Below are positions 32,800 to 40,757 of a DNA stretch of 64,000 bases, one piece after another. The notes under the pieces were generated by a model. The model was not told the DNA's origin. It saw only the letters and a list, made by a program, of their open reading frames with translations, and did not search any database. Source of the DNA: Fictibacillus sp. FJAT-27399 (GTDB taxonomy: Bacteria; Bacillota; Bacilli; Bacillales; Fictibacillaceae); NCBI RefSeq assembly GCF_001510655.1, contig NZ_LMVC01000001.1, positions 4,664 to 68,663 of the forward strand, given 5' to 3'. Numbering within the stretch: position 1 is the stretch's first letter; each line of letters starts with the position of its first letter. Position numbers and translations under genes: made by a program.

Positions 32800-33390
32800 A
32801 TGGAACTGAGAGGAAAGAAGCACGTAGTCGTTGTGATTGATATGCTGAATGACTTTATCGGAGAAAAAGCGGCGCTCCGCTGCGAAAACGGCGAAAAGAT
32901 CGTTCCGGCCATCAAAGAGCTCGTTGATTTTTGCCATGAGGAAAGTATTCAGGTCGTTTTTGTACAGGAAGCACACCGGAAAAACGACCGGGACTTCCGG
33001 GTCCGTCCGGTCCATGCCATCAAAGGGACATGGGGTTCTCAGTTTATTCCAGAACTGCAGCCGGATGAGAGCAAAGGAGATTATATCGTCCAAAAAAGGC
33101 GGCACAGTGCATTCAGCTATACCGATTTTGATCTGTTCTGCCGGGAAGAAGAGATCGATACGGTCGTCCTGACGGGTGTTTGGACAAATGTATGTGTAAG
33201 AAGCACTGGTTCTGATGCGCTGTATCATGGCTACAATGTGATCTGCCTGTCTGACTCCACGGCCTCTAAGGATGATTCCATGCACGAATCCGGGCTTCGG
33301 GACATCGATCTTTTTGGCGACATCATGTCAACAAAGGAATATATGGAAGCGGCCAGGAAAAAGTTTTCAAAAAATAGCCAGGTTGTTTAA
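32800..33390 (+). CDS. Isochorismatase-fold amidase (N-carbamoyl hydrolase-like)
   Basis: 196 residues with the Asp-Lys-Cys triad of the family: D14 in VVVIDMLNDF, K99 in IVQKRRHSAF and C132 in TGVWTNVCVRST. Relatives include ureidoacrylate amidohydrolase (RutB), biuret hydrolase and N-carbamoylsarcosine amidase, all of which remove a carbamoyl group. Placed directly after a cyclic amidohydrolase, the natural reading is hydrolysis of the ureido acid that enzyme makes, releasing CO2 and ammonia. Start ATG 32800 with AGAGAGGAG upstream. Six bases separate it from the UbiX-like gene. Confidence 0.88.
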   Translation: MELRGKKHVVVVIDMLNDFIGEKAALRCENGEKIVPAIKELVDFCHEESIQVVFVQEAHRKNDRDFRVRPVHAIKGTWGSQFIPELQPDESKGDYIVQKRRHSAFSYTDFDLFCREEEIDTVVLTGVWTNVCVRSTGSDALYHGYNVICLSDSTASKDDSMHESGLRDIDLFGDIMSTKEYMEAARKKFSKNSQVV

Positions 33391-33396
33391 CCTGCC

Positions 33397-33966
33397 ATGG
33401 CCCGAAACAAACGAATCGTTGTAGGAATTACCGGAGCGAGCGGATCATTATATGGCTACTCGCTCGTCCGGGCCCTGCACCAGCTCGGGGTAGAGACCCA
33501 TTTGATCGTGACGGAAATGGGAGAGAAAGTCTTGCAGTTTGAGTGCGGTGTCGGAATGGAGACGTTGAAACAATATGCAGAGGTGCACAGCAACAAGAAC
33601 CTGTTTGCCTCTGTGGCGAGCGGCTCCTTTTTAACAGACGGGATGGTTGTTGTGCCATGTTCCATGAACACGTTAGGCGCGATGGCCAATGGTGTAGGAG
33701 ATACCTTATTGAGCCGGTCGGCCAGTGTCATGCTGAAAGAGAAAAGGCAGCTGATCGTCGTTCCAAGGGAAGCACCGTTTCACCTGATCCATCTTCAGAA
33801 CATGACGAGGCTTGCTGAAGCGGGTGCCTGCATCATGCCGGCCTCGCCCGGGTTTTACCATAAGCCGAAAGAGATATGGGAACTGATTAATTTTATGTCC
33901 GGTCGGATTCTGGACATGTTGGGCATTGATCATGAGCTTCTACAACGATGGGGGGAGAAAGCATGA
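33397..33966 (+). CDS. UbiX-type flavin prenyltransferase
   Basis: 189 residues starting MARNKRIVVGITGASGSLYG, the FMN-binding motif of UbiX/Pad1, followed by VVVPCSMNTLGAMANGVGD, the conserved PREAPFHLIHLQNM and IMPASPGFYHKP. UbiX joins dimethylallyl phosphate to FMN to give prenyl-FMN, the cofactor of UbiD decarboxylases. Its gene overlaps the UbiD-like gene by an ATGA. This is a dedicated cofactor supply within the operon and not a quinone-pathway gene by context. Confidence 0.92.
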   Translation: MARNKRIVVGITGASGSLYGYSLVRALHQLGVETHLIVTEMGEKVLQFECGVGMETLKQYAEVHSNKNLFASVASGSFLTDGMVVVPCSMNTLGAMANGVGDTLLSRSASVMLKEKRQLIVVPREAPFHLIHLQNMTRLAEAGACIMPASPGFYHKPKEIWELINFMSGRILDMLGIDHELLQRWGEKA

Positions 33967-35303
33967 ACCCTTCTTCAATGCGTGCCCTGCTTGACCACTG
34001 GGAAGCGGATAATAAACTTCTCAGGGTAAAAAGAGAAGTAAACCCTCTGTATGAGCTCGGAGCCGTTCTCAATGCCAGGCAGGGAAGGCAGCCGTTCTAC
34101 TTTGAAAAAGTGAAAGGCTACTCTTCACCCATGGTCGGCGGCTTAGGAGGGGATCGTGCCCTCCTGGCGGACAGCATCGGCATTGCACCGGATCAGTTTG
34201 TTTCAAAAATTATCGATTCTATTGTTTCCCCGATCCCAACACGATTGATCGGAACAGGACCGGTTCATGACAACGTGGTTCTAGGGCCGTTTGATCTGGA
34301 TGCGCTCTTTCCTATTCCAACCTATCATGGAGATGATTCCGGCGCTTATTATGTTTCAGGAATTCTTGTCGTAAAAGATATAAGCGGAAAAAAGAGATAT
34401 ACATCAATCAGAAGGATGCAATTCTTAGGTGAAAACAAGACGAACGTGCTGATTACCTCTCCTGAACTTCTCCAGCAATTTCATGAGTATGAAGAGCGCG
34501 GTGAACCGATGGAAGTCGCTGTGATGTTTGGAGTAGTGCCTGCTGTGGTGCTCAGTTCCCAGATCAGCACACATTTGTATCATGCAGATAAACTCGATGT
34601 TGCGGGTGCTTTGATCGGCAAACCGCTTGATGTGGTGCAGTGCAAAACCGTGGATCTGGAAGTTTTGGCAGAAGCGGAAATCGTTCTGGAAGGCAAAATG
34701 ATCCCGTATGAACGTGAGATGGAAGGCCCGTTCGGGGAACTCGCTGGTTTTTATGGTACGAGAGCTCCTCAGCCAGTTATTGAATTTTCAGCGGTAACCT
34801 ACAGAAACAATGCCATCTGCCAGACGATCTTTCCTTCGAGCTATGAGGAGAGGCTTCCGATGGCGCTTGTCCGGGAAGCCACACTTCTGAGTACGGTCAG
34901 ACAGACGGTGCCCAACGTGAAACAAGTCCATATTACAATGGGCGGAGTGGCAAGATTTCATGCGGTCATTCAGATTGAAAAGAGATCGGAAGGTGACGGG
35001 AAGCAAGCGGCGATTGCTGCCTTTGCGAGTGATAAGGACTTAAAGCACGTCATTGTGGTAGATGAAGATGTGGATATCTTTGACCCGGAGGATGTGGAAT
35101 GGGCGATGGCTGTAAGAGTACAAGCCGATCAGGATATTTTTATCGTACCCGGTGCAAAAGGCTCTCCGCTGGAGGCGTCTCATAATGTCAGGGGGGTCAC
35201 AGCGAAAATGGGGATTGACGCTACCGTACCGCTGGCTCATAAGGAATCGTTCAAACGTACGTCCATTCCGTTCGGACCCATTGATCTGGAAGATTATTTG
35301 TAA
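33963..35303 (+). CDS. UbiD-family prenyl-FMN decarboxylase
   Basis: 446 residues from ATG 33963 (GGGGGAG upstream, overlapping the UbiX stop). UbiD signatures are visible: IPTYHGDDSGAYYVSG, TSIRRMQFLG, and EGPFGELAGFYG near residues 253-265 with the conserved acidic residues. The family decarboxylates aromatic, heteroaromatic or alpha,beta-unsaturated acids using prenyl-FMN. In this operon the expected substrate would be a 5-membered heteroaromatic acid such as 4-amino-5-imidazolecarboxylate (inference). Shell-protein genes start 18 bp downstream. Confidence 0.92.
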   Translation: MNPSSMRALLDHWEADNKLLRVKREVNPLYELGAVLNARQGRQPFYFEKVKGYSSPMVGGLGGDRALLADSIGIAPDQFVSKIIDSIVSPIPTRLIGTGPVHDNVVLGPFDLDALFPIPTYHGDDSGAYYVSGILVVKDISGKKRYTSIRRMQFLGENKTNVLITSPELLQQFHEYEERGEPMEVAVMFGVVPAVVLSSQISTHLYHADKLDVAGALIGKPLDVVQCKTVDLEVLAEAEIVLEGKMIPYEREMEGPFGELAGFYGTRAPQPVIEFSAVTYRNNAICQTIFPSSYEERLPMALVREATLLSTVRQTVPNVKQVHITMGGVARFHAVIQIEKRSEGDGKQAAIAAFASDKDLKHVIVVDEDVDIFDPEDVEWAMAVRVQADQDIFIVPGAKGSPLEASHNVRGVTAKMGIDATVPLAHKESFKRTSIPFGPIDLEDYL

Positions 35304-35321
35304 AGCAAGGGGGGACATTGA

Positions 35322-35585
35322 TTGAATGCAATTGGCATGATTGAAACGAGAGGCCTGACAGCAGCGATCGAGGCACTGGACGCCATGGCCAAAGCTGCAA
35401 ATATAAAGATGACAGGATTTAAAAAAGTCGGCTCAGGCCTTGTAACCGTCATTATTGAAGGCGATGTAGCCGCTGTGTCGTCTGCCATCGAAGTAGGCAG
35501 GCAGGCGCACACCCAGACAGGAGGAGAAATGATTTCTTCTAATGTCATTCCCCGGCCTCACCCCGAATTGTCCAAAATTCTATAA
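35322..35585 (+). CDS. BMC-H microcompartment shell protein 1
   Basis: 87 residues of the single-domain BMC (hexamer) family: AIGMIETRGLTAAIEALDAM at the start, the pore segment KKVGSGLVTVIIEGDVAAV and the C-terminal NVIPRPHPEL. It tiles the protein shell as hexamers whose central GSG loop forms a small pore. Start is TTG 35322 with GGGGGAC upstream, because the product then begins exactly where family members do. 16 bp before the next gene. Confidence 0.95.
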   Translation: MNAIGMIETRGLTAAIEALDAMAKAANIKMTGFKKVGSGLVTVIIEGDVAAVSSAIEVGRQAHTQTGGEMISSNVIPRPHPELSKIL

Positions 35586-35601
35586 AAGGAGGTGAGTCCA
35601 T

Positions 35602-36531
35602 GTGTCGGAATTCATGCGAGCCATCGTACAGGAAGTGTTAAAAAGCAATGATCACCCCGCAAGAGCGAAACAGGAACTGTCAGAGAAGAGGGGAGAAACA
35701 CCTCAAACAAAGACAGCGCAAGAGCTATACCGGCCGAACTACCAGAAGCTGAATAAGGAGAAGCGTCTTGGAAGTGCTGCTGGTTCTCCACCTGTAAAGG
35801 CCGAAAAAAAAGAAAAACACTCATCGTTCAGCAAGGATCCGGGGAGTGAGCTCGTATCCAAACTTCAAGTTCTTTCTCTTTCTCAAGGCATTCCATCCCG
35901 CCAACATACAGAAACAAACCATAGGCCAGAGAGGAATAACGACGATGAACCCTCCGTAAAGTCATTTGGCAAAACAAAAAGCGGATTTTCTGTATGGCTA
36001 TACTCAAATCTTCAGCCTGAAACGATGGAATGGTTTCATCGGCCGATCCCCGCAAAAGCGGTCGCTGTTTTTTCTTCTCAGGTTTCATCTCCAGGCCATC
36101 TGGTGATCGTTCAAGAGTGGCTGGCACAGAACGGAGATATTAAATATTTCATCCAATGGGATAAAAACGGCCAGAAGCCTTTTCTTCTAGAACTCTATCA
36201 CAATGATAGCAGCGAGTTGGAAGCAGCCATACGAACTCTGTTTCAGACGCTGAACCACCAATCGGAAAAAAAGATCAAACGCTTTTATATCGAACAGCCG
36301 GGGGCTTGGCTCCTTAAGCAGCTTGAGGTCTCATGCACAAGGGAATCACTCGCGATCATAGAAGGAATGTCGCGCTACGAGACGATCGCTCTACTTCTTC
36401 CGGTTTCTGCAAATCTATCAAAATGCAATATACGCTTTAAAATTGAAGAAGGCTACTTTTTACTGTACGGACCCCATCAGCATCTTTCCAGCTGCTTGCC
36501 GAGCGTCTATAAGATGCTGGATGGCAATTAA
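35602..36531 (+). CDS. Unknown BMC-operon protein with encapsulation-like N-terminus
   Basis: 309 residues, start GTG 35602 (AAAGGAGGTG 9 bases upstream). Residues 2-15, SEFMRAIVQEVLKS, form a short amphipathic helix followed by a long hydrophilic, probably disordered linker (about 16-115). That is exactly the layout of encapsulation peptides, which dock cargo onto BMC shells. The C-terminal ~190 residues are a folded domain (FSVWLYSNLQPETMEWF and HLVIVQEWLAQNGDIKYFIQW visible) that I cannot assign to a known enzyme. It could be cargo, an adaptor linking core enzymes, or a shell-organising protein. Confidence 0.8.
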   Translation: MSEFMRAIVQEVLKSNDHPARAKQELSEKRGETPQTKTAQELYRPNYQKLNKEKRLGSAAGSPPVKAEKKEKHSSFSKDPGSELVSKLQVLSLSQGIPSRQHTETNHRPERNNDDEPSVKSFGKTKSGFSVWLYSNLQPETMEWFHRPIPAKAVAVFSSQVSSPGHLVIVQEWLAQNGDIKYFIQWDKNGQKPFLLELYHNDSSELEAAIRTLFQTLNHQSEKKIKRFYIEQPGAWLLKQLEVSCTRESLAIIEGMSRYETIALLLPVSANLSKCNIRFKIEEGYFLLYGPHQHLSSCLPSVYKMLDGN

Positions 36532-36546
36532 AATTGATAGATAAGG

Positions 36547-36873
36547 ATGGTGGAAGCATTGTATGCATTAGGCATGATTGAGACGGTAGGATATTGTGCC
36601 GCTGTTTCAGCAGCAGACGCGGCTGTTAAAGCGGCTGACGTAAAGATAGCCGCCATCGAGAAGGTGATCGGGGTTCACGGCGCTCTTGGTGTTACCTTGC
36701 ATTTGAGCGGAGATGTCGCTGCTGTTGCTTCTGCAGTAGAAGCAGGAAAAAAAGAGGCAGAGAGGGTGGGTACTGTCATTTCAGCACACGTCATTCCAAG
36801 AACCCATACGAATGTGGCGGAAAAGCTTCTGTCAAAGTTTGCCTTGAATTCAGGCGATGCGGCGAAGGAATAG
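36547..36873 (+). CDS. BMC-H shell protein 2 with enlarged pore loop
   Basis: 108 residues of the BMC family: [20 protein letters not shown], then [23 protein letters not shown] and [14 protein letters not shown]. Compared with the other two shell proteins here, the pore loop between EKV and VT has eight residues (IGVHGALG) where they have four. The second position usually held by G-L is Y-C (VGYCAAV). ATG 36547 is listed; TTG 36559, with GGTGG upstream, is an equally possible start and would trim four residues. It has a longer C-terminal tail than the other two. Confidence 0.92.
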   Translation: MVEALYALGMIETVGYCAAVSAADAAVKAADVKIAAIEKVIGVHGALGVTLHLSGDVAAVASAVEAGKKEAERVGTVISAHVIPRTHTNVAEKLLSKFALNSGDAAKE

Positions 36874-36928
36874 AACAAGCAGAAACATAGAATCTCAGCA
36901 AACCAAAGAGACCAGGAGGAATGAAAAA

Positions 36929-37207
36929 ATGGGAGAAGCTCTAGGCTTGATCGAAACAAAGGGCCTTGTCGGGGCAATTGAGGCAGCAGATGCAATGGTA
37001 AAAGCTGCAAACGTCGAGATCTGCGGCTATGAAAAAGTAGGCTTCGGACTTGTTACAGTTATGGTCAGAGGAGATGTTGGAGCAGTGAAGGCTGCAACAG
37101 ATGCAGGCGCCAGTGCGGCAAGCCGAGTGGGGGAACTCGTATCCGTTCATGTGATCCCGCGGCCTCATAGTGAAATCGAAAGAGCAATGCTTTCTAAAGG
37201 AGAGTAA
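36929..37207 (+). CDS. BMC-H microcompartment shell protein 3
   Basis: 92 residues closely following the PduA/EutM consensus: [20 protein letters not shown], pore segment [18 protein letters not shown] and [14 protein letters not shown]. The start ATG 36929 has AGGAGG 9 bases upstream; a longer frame back to 36857 overlaps the previous gene and lacks a ribosome site. This is the most canonical of the three hexamer proteins and probably the major shell tile. Confidence 0.96.
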   Translation: MGEALGLIETKGLVGAIEAADAMVKAANVEICGYEKVGFGLVTVMVRGDVGAVKAATDAGASAASRVGELVSVHVIPRPHSEIERAMLSKGE

Positions 37208-37209
37208 TC

Positions 37210-37938
37210 GTGCATGACGCCAGGCAGAGCGCTCTGGTCAGGAATACATTGCTGCACATGCTTTGTCCGCCAGGAGAAAAAGTTCCCTATGTGCTCTCTC
37301 TGCTAACCTATCATTTTACAGGGATGGAAGAAGGGCTCGCCCTTCTCCGTGAAGCAGGAAAAAGCAAGATCAGGCTGGAAGTGTTCACAGAAAAAATCCT
37401 GTTCCGCCATTTCACGAAAGAACATCTTGCTGGGGAAAGCAATCATGATGCCTGGTATCTCAGTTCAAGTCTGACTGAGGATAAGCTGCGAATGGCCGAT
37501 TGTATCCTTATTCCTGTACTCTCTTTTTCTCTTGCAGGCGATCTTTTGCGATTTAACGACCAGCGGGATTTTGTCCGTATCATCCTGCAAGCATTATTAA
37601 GCGGTAAAAAAGTTGCTGCCCTGCCTTATGGCAACGATCCTTTTCATGAGGTATTTCGCAGTAAGGAACTGGATCGAGGATCAGAATACTTGAAAACAGA
37701 GCTGCACAAAACACTGTTTCAGTTGAAGAAGCTTGGTGTTACATTGCTGAGAGATGGGGAAGGCCTTGCCCCCTGGCTGAACGATAGCAGCCAAAAGCAG
37801 TCTGTCATCTCAGAGGCAGATATCCTGTCTGCAGCAAAAGCACAGAAGAAGTTGCTGATTGCGGAAGAACATGCCATTATCACACCGCTGGCGCGGGATG
37901 CAGCAAAACAATATGGTATAAAAATCAGCAGGCAGTAA
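37210..37938 (+). CDS. BMC-associated flavoprotein-like protein
   Basis: 242 residues, start GTG 37210 (AAAGGAG upstream; two bases after the previous stop). The central part, MADCILIPVLSFSLAGDLLRF and ALLSGKKVAALPYGNDPF, resembles the flavoprotein (UbiX/CoaC) fold, and the C-terminus has AIITPLARDAAKQYGI. Similar flavoprotein-like genes accompany glycyl-radical-enzyme BMC loci, where their role is not settled. The classic FMN GxSGS loop is not seen, so cofactor binding is uncertain. It is separate from the true UbiX of this operon. Confidence 0.65.
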   Translation: MHDARQSALVRNTLLHMLCPPGEKVPYVLSLLTYHFTGMEEGLALLREAGKSKIRLEVFTEKILFRHFTKEHLAGESNHDAWYLSSSLTEDKLRMADCILIPVLSFSLAGDLLRFNDQRDFVRIILQALLSGKKVAALPYGNDPFHEVFRSKELDRGSEYLKTELHKTLFQLKKLGVTLLRDGEGLAPWLNDSSQKQSVISEADILSAAKAQKKLLIAEEHAIITPLARDAAKQYGIKISRQ

Positions 37939-37950
37939 GGAGCGGACGAC

Positions 37951-38229
37951 ATGCAAATGGGTTTAGTTATTGGACGGGTAACAGCAACCAGAAAAGATGA
38001 AAAGCTGATAGGTACGAAACTGCTGATCACCCAGCCGATCGGTATCAGTGAATCTCCTCAGCAAATGCCGATCATCGCTGTTGATACGGTGGGGGCGGGA
38101 GTAGGAGAAAAAGTTTTATATGTCACAGGCAGTATGGCTTCACGGGCAGCAGCTGACAAAGATGCCCCAATAGATGCAGCAATCGTAGGAATTATTGATA
38201 GCCTGGATTGGGAAAGGTCAGGAGGTTGA
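37951..38229 (+). CDS. BMC-P pentameric vertex protein, EutN/CcmL type
   Basis: 92 residues: GLVIGRVTATRKDEKLIGTKLLI, IIAVDTVGAGVGEKVLYVTGS and AAIVGIID match the EutN/CcmL/PduN family. These pentamers cap the vertices of the shell. Its presence with three BMC-H proteins is sufficient for a closed shell. Start ATG 37951 with AAGGAG 9 bases upstream. Confidence 0.95.
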   Translation: MQMGLVIGRVTATRKDEKLIGTKLLITQPIGISESPQQMPIIAVDTVGAGVGEKVLYVTGSMASRAAADKDAPIDAAIVGIIDSLDWERSGG

Positions 38230-38233
38230 ATTC

Positions 38234-40051
38234 ATGGATACAAAAGGTATTAAAGAAGCCATCCAGTGGCGGAAACTCATTGATGTGCTGCTTGATGCCA
38301 ATCAATTTGCAGATACCGTATTAAAAGGCGGACAATTTATCAATGTCATAACCCGTGAGATCTATCAGGCCGATGTGGCTATAAAAGGGGAATATATCCT
38401 GATGGCAGGGGACTGCGAAAGACTGATTGGTCCTTCCACAAAGGTTGAAAATGTCGCCGGCCGCTATATTTGTCCTGGTTTTATTGATTCGCATATGCAT
38501 TTTGAAAGCGCAATGCTTACGGTTACTGAATTTTCCAAGCTGTCCATTCCTACAGGAACGACAACACTTGTTGCGGATCCCCATGAGATTGGTAATGTCC
38601 TCGGTGTCCATGGCATGCAGGAGATGGTCAGGGAGGCAAAGACGCTTCCTAACAACGTATATTTTACAGTGCCATGCCTGACTCCAGATGCACCGGGATT
38701 GGAGACGGCCGGCCAGGATATCACATCAGCGGATATGAAGGAACTGTTAAACGATCCTCATGTCCAGGGAATTGGTGAAATACAGGGGTTCAGCAATGTC
38801 AGGCCAGTGTTTGAGAACGCCCCTGAATTGATAGACGATTTGATTGCTTCGGTCTCTTATGCCAAAAGCATCGGCAAAACGATCGAGGGAAATGCCCCGG
38901 CCTTGTTTGGAGAAGAGCTCGCCGCTCATATTATCAGCGGAGGTACCCATGTATCCTGCCATGAGACAACAACGAAAGAAGAAATGGTGGAGAAACTTCG
39001 CTACGGAGTAAGTGTGTTTATGCGGGAGGGTTCATCTCAGCGGAATATGGCCGAGTGCATTCGGGCGATCACGGAAGAAGGCATGGATTCGAGGCGGGCC
39101 ATCCTTGTTTCGGATGATATGGTGCCGGAAGACTTAATGAATTCCGGTCATATGGATGATATCGTCAGAAGGACGATTGCCCAGGGGATTGATCCGGTTG
39201 AAGCGATTCAGATGGTGACGATCAATCCGGCGACTCACTTCGGCTTCAGGGATATCGGGGTACTGACACCAGGTAAGCGCGCAGACATCGCTGTAATCAG
39301 CGATCTTATTAACATGACGGTTGACCAAGTGTATCTTAGCGGCAAAAAGGCGGCACAACAGAATAAACTGACGACAGATATTCCCTCCTATACGTATCCT
39401 GAAAGTGTGAAGTGTTCTGTGAAAAGGAAACCGGTAAAAGCACAAGATCTAGTGCTAGCGTCCCAAGCCTCTAGCGCAAAGGTAAGAGCGATCGAAGTGA
39501 TACCCGATCAAAATCTTACAGGTGCCCGTGAATTTGAATTGAAAATAAAAGACGGCATCATTCAGCCTTGCCTTCAGCAGGATGTTCTTCCGCTCCTGGT
39601 GATCGAACGGCACGGCAGAAGCGGAAGAATCGGAAGAATCGGGAAAACATTTCTTCATGGATTTAAGCTGAAAAGAGGCGCGATAGCAGAAAGCGTCGCC
39701 CATGACACACATAACATCATCGTGACCGGTACTAACTATGAAGACATGGTTACAGCAGTCAACCGGGTTATTGCTATGAATGGCGGCCTGGCGCTAATCC
39801 TTGACGGAAAAGTAGTTGGGGATATGGCACTCAATATAGGCGGGCTGATGACCGATGAGATGACAGGCGTGGAGGTCAGTGAAAGGATTACAGAACTTCA
39901 CAGGCTCGCCCAAGAAGAATTGGGATGCGGGATCCACGTGCCCTTTATGCATTTATCTTTTCTCTCACTCGTTACAAGCCCTGAGTGGAAGATTACCGAC
40001 ATGGGCCTTATTGATGTCGACCGCTTCCAAGTTATTCCAACAGTATTGTAA
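38234..40051 (+). CDS. Diverged adenine-deaminase-like aminohydrolase
   Basis: 605 residues of the AdeC family, start ATG 38234 (CAGGAGG upstream). Shared with the canonical AdeC of this window are HxH (H87, H89 in DSHMHFES), E182 in IGEIQ, H243 and the SDD segment. However, the conserved DGHA histidine (H202 in AdeC) is N220 here (EGNAPAL), and SDHE has become SCHE. The N-terminus is about ten residues longer, with TKGIKEAIQWRKLIDVLLDA as a possible targeting helix. The substrate is probably not adenine. In this operon 4-aminoimidazole deamination is the attractive candidate (inference). Confidence 0.9.
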   Translation: MDTKGIKEAIQWRKLIDVLLDANQFADTVLKGGQFINVITREIYQADVAIKGEYILMAGDCERLIGPSTKVENVAGRYICPGFIDSHMHFESAMLTVTEFSKLSIPTGTTTLVADPHEIGNVLGVHGMQEMVREAKTLPNNVYFTVPCLTPDAPGLETAGQDITSADMKELLNDPHVQGIGEIQGFSNVRPVFENAPELIDDLIASVSYAKSIGKTIEGNAPALFGEELAAHIISGGTHVSCHETTTKEEMVEKLRYGVSVFMREGSSQRNMAECIRAITEEGMDSRRAILVSDDMVPEDLMNSGHMDDIVRRTIAQGIDPVEAIQMVTINPATHFGFRDIGVLTPGKRADIAVISDLINMTVDQVYLSGKKAAQQNKLTTDIPSYTYPESVKCSVKRKPVKAQDLVLASQASSAKVRAIEVIPDQNLTGAREFELKIKDGIIQPCLQQDVLPLLVIERHGRSGRIGRIGKTFLHGFKLKRGAIAESVAHDTHNIIVTGTNYEDMVTAVNRVIAMNGGLALILDGKVVGDMALNIGGLMTDEMTGVEVSERITELHRLAQEELGCGIHVPFMHLSFLSLVTSPEWKITDMGLIDVDRFQVIPTVL

Positions 40052-40062
40052 GGAGGGTGTTT

Positions 40063-40746
40063 ATGGGTGTGAAACTTGTAGACTTGTCACAGGAAATCTA
40101 TCAGGGTATGCCTGTTTTTCCGCTGCATCAAAAGACAATGATCTTTCCAAACATATCTCATGAAGAAAGCATGAAGAAGATCGGATTTCCGTTCGCGACC
40201 AACAATCTTTTGATCAATGAACACGGCCCTACCCACAGCGATGCCACGTATGAGTATGACCCCAATGGAAAATTCATCGATGAGATGCCGCTGGAATTCT
40301 TTTACGGGCCCGCCGTATGTCTGGACTTGTCTCATGTTCATCCAGAAGAGTATATTACTCCGCAGGAGCTGGAAAACGCGCTGGACGCTTCCGGCCAGAT
40401 TTTGCAAAAAGGAGACATCTGCCTGTTATATACTGGCCACTACAACAGAGCTTATGGGACGGAGGAATGGCTGACACGCTATTCCGGTTTAGATTACAGT
40501 GGAGCACGGTGGCTTGCTGAAAAAGGAGTAGTCAATATCGGGATCGATTCCCCGGCTATCGATAACCCGCTTGATCCGGATTACTCCGGCCATCTGATCT
40601 GCAAGGAATTTGGCATAACCAATACGGAAAATCTATGCAATCTTGATCAGGTTGCCGGTATGCGTTTTCTGTATTTCGGACTGCCGTTGAGAATACGAAA
40701 AGGGACGGGATCCCCAGTTCGAGCGGTTGCAGTATTAATTGAATAA
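40063..40746 (+). CDS. Cyclase-family metal hydrolase (kynurenine-formamidase-like)
   Basis: 227 residues of the cyclase family (PF04199). The metal motif HGPTHSDA near residues 50-57 corresponds to the family's HxGTHxDxPxH, and GDICLLYTGH and GVVNIGIDSPAIDN are conserved blocks. Relatives hydrolyse N-formylkynurenine, isatin or other lactams and amides with Mn or Zn. ATG 40063 is chosen (AAGGAGG 6 bases upstream). By context it may open an imidazolone ring or hydrolyse a formyl or formimino group; not proven. Confidence 0.85.
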   Translation: MGVKLVDLSQEIYQGMPVFPLHQKTMIFPNISHEESMKKIGFPFATNNLLINEHGPTHSDATYEYDPNGKFIDEMPLEFFYGPAVCLDLSHVHPEEYITPQELENALDASGQILQKGDICLLYTGHYNRAYGTEEWLTRYSGLDYSGARWLAEKGVVNIGIDSPAIDNPLDPDYSGHLICKEFGITNTENLCNLDQVAGMRFLYFGLPLRIRKGTGSPVRAVAVLIE

Positions 40747-40757
40747 GGGGGAGAAGT

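Noticed and set aside
32383-33285. 300-codon ORF on the minus strand
   Set aside because: It is antisense to the clear amidohydrolase and isochorismatase-type genes, lacks domain motifs and mirrors their codon pattern.
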